Below, piece after piece: positions 1 to 11,828 of a DNA stretch of 64,000 nucleotides. The stretch's first letter is position 1, and each line of letters opens with the position of its first letter. The DNA lies in the NCBI RefSeq assembly GCF_050908995.1, contig NC_135120.1, forward strand, positions 14,769,433 to 14,833,432, in the 5' to 3' direction. Both the position numbers and the translations under genes were made by a program. The notes under the pieces were generated by a model. That model did not search any database. It had not been told where the DNA came from and saw only the letters and a list, made by a program, of their open reading frames with translations. The stretch comes from Andrena cerasifolii (Eukaryota; Arthropoda; Insecta; Hymenoptera; Andrenidae).

Positions 1-3000
1 AGTTATCGACGGGTATCGCGACGCAAATGGAAATATCGGTGTCGGTGATGATTATCATATCAGCGAATCGGGTGATGTCCACAGAGACCGGGGAAAGATA
101 AAGTTACCCGTCGAACGCCAACAGCTTGGATCGTAGAATTCCGAAGAAACGCGACATTGCAACAGATGGAAGCGAGTTCCGCGCAAACGTCCTCGCTGTT
201 ACTGTCGCTGTGGCAAATTTTCATGCCCCCCGTCTTCGGGAGCCTTGTTTAATTATTTTAGTCGGTTAGATAGCAATGCGGACTTGGCGAGGCAGGGCCA
301 GACTGTTCTGCCGGCCGTGGCCTGGGCGAGCTGGTAAGAGGGAACACCAACTGGCAAAGGTCTTTAGAACCAGTTTCGGCCAGACAATCTCGCGGCGCGA
401 CGGCAGAATTTTCATTCTGCCTGTTGACCAATTGAGACGGTGCCCGCCTTTTTACTCTCCTCCCCCTCTGTATTAATTTACCATAACAATAAAACTGGAC
501 GCGCGGTCTCGCCGATGGCGATCTACCGCGACCACGGTCCGCCGTGGAAGGATACCGATACGCGCGACGAGGACGAGATAGGTTCAAGGTTCGAAGGTCA
601 CCCTGCCTCGCCGATGGGGCAGCAGCGTAGCCGAACTTGCGAACCTATCGCGAAGTCCAGACACGACTGCTTGCGTCACTAGTGGCGCAGCGGTCCGAGG
701 GAAATTTGGAAACGCGTTACCTACTGCGTGGCTGGAGGTCACAGCGTGAAGTGTAGAAGGCGCGAATTCTGTGGTGGTAAATTCGTTCGTTTCGTACAAG
801 TAGCTGTGTGTCAATAAAGACTCGACGATTGAAAGACAAAGTCTCATAATCGATGCCCCTTGCCTCGCGAAGGAGCCTGAAAGAAGTTGCGAAACAGGTA
901 TCAAAGTTTGCTCCCTTTCTACCGTGGAGAACCTGTTCCTTTTCGGGTTGAAACCAAAGGCGAAAGCAACAATGTGGCACGCTTAGAGAAAGCAAATTGC
1001 TCGTGCAGCGTATCGTCGAAGCTTCTGAACGCTATTTGCAACGATGATCTAGGTGCGACACACGCTACCTTCGCGATAGCACGCGCCAGACTACATAGTA
1101 GCGGGTTGTTGCGCTGCATAAACTGTAGTAACGTCTGGCTATAACAGCGGCAGGTAAAAGTCAGAGTACGAAGCTGTTAAGACACGACTTCCCCGAATCG
1201 CTTTGCATATACGAACGCCTAAATATTTTAGTGCTTGATTCCCCTGAAGATCTCCCGAACACCTAACCCAGACCATCTCCCCAAGGTCGAAGGTGCACCA
1301 TTCCAAGAGATTCTTCAACGCCGAACTGCCAGTCCCACTGAGCGCTTCGTATCAGCCAGACGTATCGCAAACTTGCATTTTCGGGTCATTAAAGAAACAG
1401 GAATCTACTAGGACACTATCAAAGTGACTAATCGGCACCGCGCCGAGAAGCCATTAACCTAGGCTTAACGTATTAACAAATGCATCGATTTACATATCTT
1501 TTGCATATCTTTAAAGGTATCGCAGCTATTAAAGCTGCTGAAACAGAAACTGTGGAGTGTAGAAGATTCTCCTAATGTTAAAGGGAAGCGACACGCGTGG
1601 ACAGTGCGCGCGTGACGCACGGCATTATCAGGCACGTCACAGCCGCAATGCCGCGTGAATGAACGGGCGAACGAAAAAGGGAGGGAAAATTAATAGCGAG
1701 GAGCGCAACACCCGCATATCGCCTACATGCGCGCAAGGCCGCGACGATAAAGGCACACCTATATACACGCATCCCGCATACATCAGTTGCGGATCCTGTC
1801 GGTGGCCACGCGGTTCGTTACGGCACGTTTCCATGCGGCTATAAAACCAACGGGGACGATCCTGGGATAGGGCAGTTTTCGGCCTAAATCCTGTCACATG
1901 GGTGTCCGGCACCCTTGCAGAGTTTTATCAATGGCTCCCCTTTATCTGGTCCCCTCGCTGTCCTCGTTTCGTGGCCACCGTGTGGGTTTTGCGAGCCAAG
2001 TACGTACTGCGACCAAATCTTCGGAACACCGGCTACATGGCGAGAATTCGCGCGCATTAACGCGTTGCCTTTACTTTTCACACTAGCCTTAGTCGCGCGT
2101 CGGGAACTTCTGATCATTCGCAATAACAGCTGAAACGAAAACGGAGATTCCACGAAGAGCGTGTTTCGTTGAAACTTCAAACTCCCCAGCTCTGGTATTC
2201 TCAGGCGAACTTCAGCTCCGGCTGACTTTTGCCCAGCTGGACTACTCGTCGCTAATGGAACAGCCTCTCGTTCGAGATTTCTATGCTGAATCTCAGCGGG
2301 TTTGAAATATGATGGAGCAATTAGAAGAGAAATGGGTTGTCATATAGGCTCGCCCTAACCATTGGTCACACGTGGTAGCTTTCTACAGGTTGTAGGTTAC
2401 AAAAGAAGGCAAACTGAGCAGCAGAGAGTCTACTAATGCGCGGGGTTGCTCAAGCTCCCAAGATTGTAGTAACTTCATGGCTGACAGAGGGCCACGGTGA
2501 TTTACGTTTCTCGGTGAAAGATGAGCGTCGAAGTGCAGGACCATTTCCCTGGGAAGGGAAAGTGCGCTCGTAGGAGGCGAGCCCGTCAAATATATCAGGA
2601 TGACCTAGATTTCATTGTGATGCTTAGATTCGACTGCTGGGACGGTAAGTGGGTCAGGCGTTAAAGTAACTGTTACGACAGCGATGTTTCGTGCCCCGGC
2701 GGCGATCGCCCGGAGGCGAAGCAGGTGCCTCCTTCGTTCGCCACACGCGTGTGCGGATGACGCCGCCGCGAGGAGCGGACGATCGGCACCGCGAGAAGAC
2801 AATAAAACGCGCGAGTCGAGCTTCCGGCTGGCACCGGATACAGAGGCGATTCCCAACTGGAGTTTTAGCTTCTAATCGCCGCGGAGATCACGAGACCTGA
2901 ACCGAGAACTGTTCCCACGTGTCAGTGCGTGCTCGAGCATGGCGCAAGGGATTCAACGAATCCTTTAATCCAGATTCGACCCGCTGCGGTTGCTCTCTCC

Positions 3001-3961
3001 GAGCCGACGTAAATTGGTTCTACAAGCTTTCTTTGTCACTTGGAACCTGAGTCTTGAGTCATGCTAGGATGCAGAGGCGATATGGAAATTTGTAAGTCTT
3101 CGCTAAAACGTAGACACTGTATACGCAGCGAGTCAATCCAGTGGTTCGCGAGATCTCGCATTAAGAGGTGTCTGTGCAACACGCTTCGAGGTATCATGAT
3201 CCCCTGATCGACTATTCTCGCAGCGGCGCCCCCGCGAATATTAAAAGTCGGCGCGCGGCCGCGGACAAAGCCAGTAACGAGCCATTCCGGAACGAAATAC
3301 ACATACAAGCAGGACAGATCAAGAAACCGAGTGAAAGGCAACAATGCGAAGGCAAGCGTGCACACGATGCACGTATGCTAAGCACACCAGCGAACGGCTG
3401 TCGCGAGATATCCCCGGAGCCGTGTGCGCGCCAGTGAAATTACACTTCGAGGAGGGACGTCAGACATGAAAGGTGGCTGGAGATCGAGCGAGGTGACGAG
3501 CAACAAAGTAATGGCAACGCGAGCCAGAGTAATTTCGCCGAAAGGAAGGAGAATCGAGCGAAGCAGGGGACGAGCCGGACGAGTGAACGTGGATCGTATG
3601 CGGCGTTCGAATAAGTGAAAAGAAGCAAGTGTAGGCCAGTGGCGATCGCAACCAAGGCGTCATTGTAGCATACGGAATCTCTGGTCGGGCTCGTGCGCGC
3701 AGGGCTGAATGCACCGCCAGGTAGAAAACGTAGATCGAGCAGGACACGCGTCGGTTCTCCCTTGGACACGTCAGCGGAGGCAAGGACGCCCGCTAAATGA
3801 GCGAATTATACTGAAATAATTGAGGCGCGCTCCTGGCGAAACCCGCAACGAAAAAGGTGAAAAAGCGTTCTGGGACAGGATGTAGCTGCAGTAGTCAGTC
3901 ACGGCTGCCTCCCTTTGTGTGGCGCGTGGCTTTGTTGAACGCGAGGAGATACTGCGGTGTG
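1..3961. other. non-coding, no supported feature
   Basis: Mixed CpG-rich and AT-rich DNA. Open frames are short, overlap on all strands and resemble nothing known. It is probably part of the ELL first intron, or intergenic. Confidence 0.5.
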
Positions 3962-4400
3962 TAAGGCCGGGGCCACGCTATGCGTTTTCGCCGCCGCGGC
4001 GAAAACGGACGCGATTTAACCGGAAGGCTACTACGCGACACACTGCTGCGGTTTCAACGCAGTCAGTCTTGCTTGAACAACCAATGCGACCAACATGAGC
4101 ACGAAGAAATTTTTGAAAATAATTTGTGCAATGGAAGCAGAGGGGTTGTTACGTGATCCGCTAGTGCGTAATTATTGGGTTCATCCATATTTTTCGGAGC
4201 GAGAATCTAGTAATCGATTTCAAAGGTTTTTTTGCAAACATCCGCAATTTTGAGGTCAAGTTTTTTCAATATTGTCGAATGTCAACAAATTCATTCGATG
4301 AATTATTAGAAATTTTAAAACCATATATTTCAAAGCAGAACGCACAGTTCAGGAGACCTATAAGTGCAGAAGAATGATTGACAGTAACACTCAGGTAAAA
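3962..4400 (+). pseudogene. decayed PIF/Harbinger transposase fragment with 5' terminus
   Basis: The element seems to begin after TAA (3962-3964) with GGCCGGGGCCACGC, like Harbinger termini and their TWA target duplication. An open frame from ATG 4095 to TGA 4251-4253 encodes 52 residues with the Harbinger N-terminal pattern (RNYWVHPYFSER). One frame over, from about 4258, comes KFFQYCRMSTNSFDELLEIL, then QFRRPISAEE, a stop, and LTVTL. That is the family block before the catalytic nuclease core. A frameshift and a stop break it, and the DDE catalytic region and 3' terminus are missing. It is a dead 5' remnant of an autonomous element. Confidence 0.78.
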
Positions 4401-7400
4401 ATAAAAAATTTAATTTGTTATAATAATGATGCACCTCGAATGGAGCAGATCCCCTTACTTTCCTCTCGGCGCGTAATAATCGCGCGCTCGCTCGCAACCC
4501 GCGTGAAAGTTTGTGCGGTTACCCGTTTACGTCGCGTAAGGCGGATAAAATTTCGCTTTTAGGTTTCCCCCGTTGGGTCTAATACGTTCTACGGTGCCGA
4601 ATTCCGAGGCGTGCGGCTCGGGCTGCGCTTGCGCAAGCTTCCAACCCTGCGTAATTTCGCGACACCGAGGATCGATGTACTTTATCTCGCGACGTGGCGT
4701 TGCGCGATGTATCCAACGATTTCTAATGAAGCGTCTCAGCTAACTGCTTTCTTATATCCTCGTCTGATGCCGATCAGCTCTGTAAACGTCGTTAATGCGA
4801 TCACTAATGAAGCATTGGTACACGGGCGAGAAGAGGACGCAGGGATGTGGGAGGATCGAGGAGCAGGTTGTGTCGAGCAGCCTCCTCCACGAAAGATACA
4901 ACGACGATGCCTCTGGAGACACGTTTTCCACTCGAAGAATCTGAATCCACACTGTGCTCGGGACGTAACGACGAACGCGATAGAAACAAGAAGGAGCCTG
5001 GAGGGAGCGTAGCGCTTATAAGTAATGGAAACTGGCAACTTCGAAGTCAAATGCCACACTGTCAGTACCAACCGAGATGGCTGACCACTCGGGGTGGAGT
5101 GTACCGAAGTGGAAGCAGTCGAAAATCGGCAGAAGCGAGACGCGAGGACGAGAGAAAGAGAAGGAAAAAGCGAGAAGAGAGACGGGATTTCCGATCTCCA
5201 AGAATAGCAGCGCGATAAACCACCGTGCAGAAACGGGAATGGATATTGGCGTAAAAAAAAGTGGGAAACAAGAACCGAGGGAGGAAGAGTGGAGGACGTG
5301 AAGCGGGGAGAAAAGAAGGGAGGTGTCGTTTGTCGCGGATCGAGAAAATATAGAAGTCGTTAATCCGCGGGGGCCGTTGTCGGCTCGCGGTGACAACGGA
5401 TTAAGCTCGGCGGGTGTACACACGCATCAGCCGCGCGAGGAGCTTTAACTGGTACCTCCTCCGGCGTCAGAAAAACACCAAGATGCGAAAGCGTCTGCGC
5501 GCAGGAGGTCAACATCCTCTGGAAAGCTTTGATGGCTAGCAGAAGCTGCGAAACCAGGAATTTCCTTGATGACGTGGCAACCCCTTAATCAATGCCGATC
5601 GCTGGGAAAAATATGTAATTGAAGCACGTCCACTTTCTTTATAAGACGAGGTTGTAAGTATAGGGAATATTCAACGAGTCAATTTAGAAATATAAAAGAG
5701 ACCAATGTGGTCGATGAACCGTGAAGTATCGAGTGGAGCTTCTGGAGACACCGGGTGCTTGAGTCGTGATCGATTAGAAGGTTTCTAATTCTGAGTGCCA
5801 GACGATTTATGGAGCATTGAGGCTATCACCTGCCGTCAGGCGTTAATAACATGCGAACGTACTTCGAAAGAAGACAGCCGTAGAAACAGCCCATTGAATG
5901 GCCAGGTTACAGGTAAAAGTTCTTCCGGCGAGTATCCACAATTTGATACGACTACTTTTAGCGTGCGAGCGACCAGCGATACGACTTTCTATAATGTCAC
6001 CGGCTGATTTTCAAGGATTCAGCACTGACTTAATCGGCTTCCAGGAACGCGTCCTCAGAGCGTAATTCCTCGGCTGCTGGATGCGGGAATGGCCCTAAGG
6101 CGCATCTCGCAGTTGCAGCTACGCGTAAAAAGGTCAACGAAGGCGCATCGATCTTCAGGGGGCATCCAGAGTGGAAGCCAAAGGTCAGGATGGAACGCGG
6201 CCGGTGTGAATGCAGCTGAACAGAATCAGTTACGCCAATCGAAGCCTTAATAAACCAAGGCTGCACTGTGGTATTCTTTCCAATTCCTTTTCCGCCGCAA
6301 CAGGTGATGGCTGGATTAAAACAGACCCCGGTGGTCCAGATAAAGAGGGAAATTCTTTCTTTAACGCGGTTTCGTCGACTGGCTAGACGATATTGCAACC
6401 GTGACTTCGACTTAACGACTCCCACTAGACTGGGTCCTCGGTCACCGAATGGAATGACGCCTAAACGGCGGCTGACCACGCCCGAAAAGAGCAGACACGT
6501 AGAGGTCGACCACCTTCTTTCCATCACCAACAAGCACTCCGAAAGCACGGTATGACTAGAGACGCGCAGCTTGCCCGCGACCGTCTCCGTGCGAGGCCAC
6601 TTTTTCGCCACTGAATAAATAATCTGGCGCCGCGTCCCTGCTCCTCGAAACGCTATGGTAAACCATCAATAAAGCGAGGAAGCCTGCGGACGACAGAGCT
6701 AACGATCAAGGAGCAATTACGCAGCAGCGGACACAAACGGACACGCGGAGCGAATACTCGCGATCGTCATACAAGGTCGAGCGTCTTTTTTATCTCGCCG
6801 TGGAAATCAATATCCTGTAAGATCAAGGCCTATTTAATCGCTCTAGTCGTGATGAACCGATTTCCAGTTTCAATTAAGATTACAATATACCGCGTGCGCG
6901 GAGCCAGATAACGCTGCGAGATAAACGGTATCTCGTGGAAAGGGAAAAAGATCGGTCGGCTGAAAAACGTCGGTTTCCATCGTTGCCCGCGCGGCAAGCT
7001 GGCTTTCCAGGCTTCTCACGCTGGCTCTGTATTCGAGACGAAAAGCGACATCGATGCGCCCAGCCTCGAAATCCGATCCGCGGGTACGAGGCGCTCGAAA
7101 AATCGATCTGGTCAACCTCTGCGTAGCGAGATTCGCCAAGGACCCCCGGGGGCAGCGTTTGCGTTTCGCGGCGATTCGAGAAGGGATACCGACGACCAAC
7201 GGTCGTGTGGACGAGCGTGCACAACGGGCGAATCAACGAACAGCGCACAAACGGGAGAAAATCGTATATAACCTTGCTCGAACGACCTCGATCGCCTTCA
7301 CCGTAGTAGAAACCTTCGGCGGCCGCCACGTCTACGGACACGCGCAGTACCGACTCCGATCCAACGATCCAGACGCGAAATGATCACTCCCGCGTGAAAC

Positions 7401-10400
7401 ACAAGACGCAGGGCATGTATACAGTTGGGCAGATCGTGCACCAGCTCCTCTCTTCGGTTACTGCACAACACACTTCATCCCTTGAGAAATCTGAATGTTC
7501 CTTTCTGGCTGCGCTCGCGAACATTCAGGCTGAATGGAACAGTTTGATGTGTAACGAATAGGTACCACTTTTGGAGAACCTATAAATTGCAATGGACGTT
7601 ACACTCGATATGCAAATCATTCCCCCAAGAAGCTCCCAAACGTGACCTGACTTCGTTTTGCTTTTCGACTGATAACCCTCCCATTCTATTCCCATCGTTC
7701 CCAACAGATTCCACCTAAGTAGGCTTATCTACTTTTCCATGTAAAGGTTTCGATGATCTGGTCTACCCACCAAGTGGATATGCTTTCAAGTGGAACACGT
7801 TCGGTGCAACCCTGTGCGTTTGAACGCATCGATCCCGCTTTGCATCGCACTCCGGAAGCTCGATAGTTTACAGCTTCCAGTTGCGCGCGAGACGCGCAAC
7901 GAGTTTCTATAGCACGTCGTGCGGGAATCCCCACGAGCATATCGGATAAAGCAGAGAAGCTTCCGAGAAAAGTATCAGTGGATGCGTGTCGTTAGCGTGA
8001 CACATGCTAAACGTTAATTCACGGGAAAAAGCAGGCGCGAGCTCACGTGTCGCTCAGCTGGCGATCTCGAGGCCGATTTTTTTATTCGCTTGCGAACGAG
8101 CATGATGATAGAAACGCGGGTGTTCGTTTTTACCGAGTATTGCGGTCTCTAGGAAGGACTGCGCGCAAGTCGCGAAACTTTATGTGCAGAGGTGTGCTTT
8201 GGAGAAGTTATCAGGGATTGAGCAGACTTTTCAGAAGCTTCTCAGAGCTATATTAGCTTTGGTATACAAGCTATATAGTGTTTTACTTGCGAACTGTTAT
8301 TTTGGAAGGATCTTGTAGAATGTAAAGGTGATCGTTAATGTTCTGAAATTAAATATAGCGAGTTTATGTTGCTCTAACTTGTTTGATTGCTTGGACAGAC
8401 AGACGTATCTGTGCTCGACTGTATCGTTAAGTGGTTCAGAAGGGGTGCGAGCTTCCCAGTATTGTAAATTAGGGTGATAATGGACTTCAAAGCAACCCCA
8501 ATTGAAAACTTGTTTTCTTGTACAGAGATAAATTCGTTATCGCTGTATCGCGGGCTGTACGTATTTATCACCGAGCTTATGATGTTATTTTGGCAGCAAG
8601 AGTGTAGTAGCATTGCTGGAAATTCAAACTGTTCTTGTGTTCAAGACGAGGGAGAGACATGCCACGACTAATCCCGATAAGATAACTCGGTGCCACGGTC
8701 CTAAAGCAACTTTCCAAAATGTGTCAGGACTAATGCTATACCTGATATTTTTAGCCTCTACGTGAGAAAGGAAATGATGTAACTCGTTATCGGAGGAGAG
8801 AACAATGGCTAGTTCCAAACTGTCTCTGATATCACGAACGAACCGGTTTTATCACCGAACTCTTACAATCTGTGGCACATTACCGAAAGCCTTCTACAGA
8901 TTGGCGGGAGCGTGTCAGCGTGTGTATAAATAATAGAATGTGTCGTTCACTTACCCCTTCGTTTCCTAGGAACTGTATAGTAGGGTTCTGGCTGGTCTTG
9001 TTCTGCAACAAATGAACAAACTGCAAATTAATTTCACCGTTGCACTCTGCGTCAGTGACAAACTATTATAATATATTCCCCTTTTCTACTGTTTCCCCCC
9101 CTTTAACGCGCGCTACTCGCTTAGAACATTCAAGAAGGAATCAAAGGACGATACGTATCGCTGGAACGACGTGGAATTCTGGGCGATCGTCGCGAGACCT
9201 GCTGCGTCGATTATCTCGCGAGCCCAACGAGGAAAGTCCCACGGGCGATACCGAATTAACGAGAAGAAATCGGCGAGCATGATCACGGGTATTTGCATAA
9301 CACGCGTTGGCACTCTCCAAGCGGTCAGAAAATTCAGGTCTCACTCCGGCTGGTGGAAAAGGAAACGGTCGCGCTTTCCACGCGCATGCCAGCACCGGAA
9401 TCCTCCTCGTTATATACGTGCCTTATCGCCTTATTGACACGTGCATATAATTCGGCGATAAGGACCCAGGTAACGTGACAATTCCCACTCGAAGCGACGA
9501 GTTCCGTGGAATTCTATGAAATGCAGCGCCGAAGAAGAACGGAGCGTGGGGAAAGTGGAAGAGGCTCTGTCTTGTAGAAATCGTAACTATTAATTAGACG
9601 AGCAAGTAATTGCTGTTTTATTTCCTGACACGATCCTGGAATACGTAACGTTTGAGGCACGCGTCGATGATTAGCTCGATCGGCGAATACAATTCCAAAA
9701 GGGGAATTTTCTTGATTACGAGGCGAGAGTGTGCTTTCCGAGCTGCGTTTCTGCGGTCCGTGAAAACAAACTGCGGTATGATCTTGTAACGTAATATGTT
9801 TGCCGCGTTACATTACCGCCGGTGCATACACGACGATTTTGCGTGCAGTGCACACGCGCACGAGCGAGCCTCCGCGATCGTTTGAAAAGGGAAAGTTGTT
9901 GGTAAGAGCTTCGTGTGCCTTCGATCGCGAAACACCGCGAAGACGTTCGTAAAGCCGAGAACTGTTGCCATAATTGCTAGCGTCGCTGATATTAGCTAGT
10001 GATTAGACGAGACTCTTGTGCTCCGAATTTTTGCCGCGGCAAGCTAGCAGCACCGTCAAATGTGTCCGCAAGAGCCACGAGAATCGCCGCGTGAGAAGTT
10101 GCGCCACTCAGCTTTTCATTTGCAAGAATACGGGGAAATTCTGTACGCGGAATCGCGTTTTTAACGTCGCATCTGGCGTCACGGCACGAACGGGCGCCTC
10201 TTACAACCTCGATTCCCGTCCTTCGGAACAAATACCAACGCGTGGCTATTAAATCTTGCGGGCGATCCTCCGCATCGCGCGTCGAAATGCATGTGCATGC
10301 ATTGACGTCCGCACACTTCGTGTCTGAGCCGCTGTCGCGGTATAACGAGATTTAAAAGCAGCGCGCGGCTCGAGCGAGATAGCAGACCCCGCGCGGGTGA

Positions 10401-11292
10401 CCGAACGGAAGAGGCACAAGGGAAGAAAGAGGGAGAGAGAGCAAGTAAATTAATGACGTAAAAGACGACCCGTGGCCCGGCCATTAAATGCTTCAACGCG
10501 AGACATTAACGCTTTGCAGTTCCCTCTGAATGCACCGTAACTTGAAATTTTATGCGTTCGATACACGGAATGATGAAACGGGATTCGGGGTAACGGTAGC
10601 CACGCTCGAGACCTCGGAATATTTCTGAAAAGTTCTTATACCTGGATCTAGAAATTGTGTGCTTAATTTCAACCAAGCAGCACTGCGCATTGTTTCCGAA
10701 GAAAGAAATTAGTACGGAACCAGGTAGTAAGAGGCGTGCTTTCACTGATGCCTCGATAATGGCGATCTTTTTTTCGGGAAAGGGCGATTATGCTCCAATA
10801 ACTCGAGCCGCGGAGAGGAAATCCGCGGAAAGAAAGCGAAGCCAGCGGAAAGATCTTGCAGATTCCGCCGTGTTCCCCTCTCGTCGTCACGCCCGTTCAT
10901 TCCGGTTGTCGGTGTTCGATTATTAATGGCTCGCGGGACTCCAATTGCAGTGGATTATTTCCAGCGTAGTGCGCAAATAGGTGGAAATGACAAGGACTTG
11001 ATTGGAGTTTTCACTCGATTACTGGCTTAATTGGCTCAATAATCGTGCAATATTTATTTTCTCATTCGCGTACCCTCGCTACCGACCTGGCACTTTTTAA
11101 TCTTTCCGTGTGTCAATTACACGCTGTCGCTTGCCGAACGCAAAATCCCCCCCCTCGTTTATTAAACTTATTAACGAAAAAAGGACAACGTCGCGATTCA
11201 GTAGCTCCTTACTCACAAAAAGATGACTTCTCTGAACTGTTGCGAAACGATCAGATGCGACTAGCAAGGTCGCAGGCCAGGTGAGCAACAAG
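4401..11292. other. non-coding, no supported feature
   Basis: No exon, RNA gene or clear repeat is recognised. The 193-codon minus frame at 6030-6611 has no domain resemblance. A purine-rich run lies at about 5.13-5.32 kb. Confidence 0.5.
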
Positions 11293-11828
11293 TAGGGTAA
11301 AATAGCCGAATATGACGACCTCTCCTAATGTGAGATCCCAGCTTATCTCCGCTACAGAACTCTTAAATATGTCATAGCGATGCTATTTCTTTACTAACTA
11401 AACGTGTATTAGTTGTTTTGTCCGCACAGTGGCATTGTAATCAATTGAGCGTCTTGAGCAAGCACATATTTCTGAAATACCTACGTTGCAGAAAGTTTTT
11501 GAAGTGGTTCGATTAAATTACAAATACCTCTAAAGTGTGTAATAGGGCGGAGCGGAAAATTTAAATTTGAATTTTTAGTTGGCCTGGATGCGGGATAGTT
11601 GTCTTTTGATTAACCAAACACAACTGTAAAATTTTTTTGAAAAATATTCATGTCTGCAGGTTCCTTTTTCTCCTAAAAATGATTATATGATTATATGATG
11701 TTGTGTTTGGTTAGTCAAAAGACAACTATCCCGCACCCAGGCCAACTGAAAATTCAAATTTATATTTTCTTAGTCAAGAGTTATGATGTTTTTAAGAAAT
11801 GGGTCTCATATTCGGCTACTTTGCCCTA
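11293..11828. mobile_element. 536-bp TIR element with internal long palindrome (MITE)
   Basis: Outer termini TAGGGTAAAATAGCCGAATA and, inverted, TAGGGCAAAGTAGCCGAATA match at all but two sites; TA at both outer edges could be the duplicated target. Inside, arms 11563-11624 and 11700-11761 are about 62-nt near-perfect inverted repeats around a 75-nt loop. It has no coding capacity. The TA target hints at Tc1/mariner mobilisation, but the family is not certain. Confidence 0.75.

Noticed and set aside
6030..6611. 193-codon open frame, minus strand
   Set aside because: No recognisable protein pattern and no supporting signals nearby.
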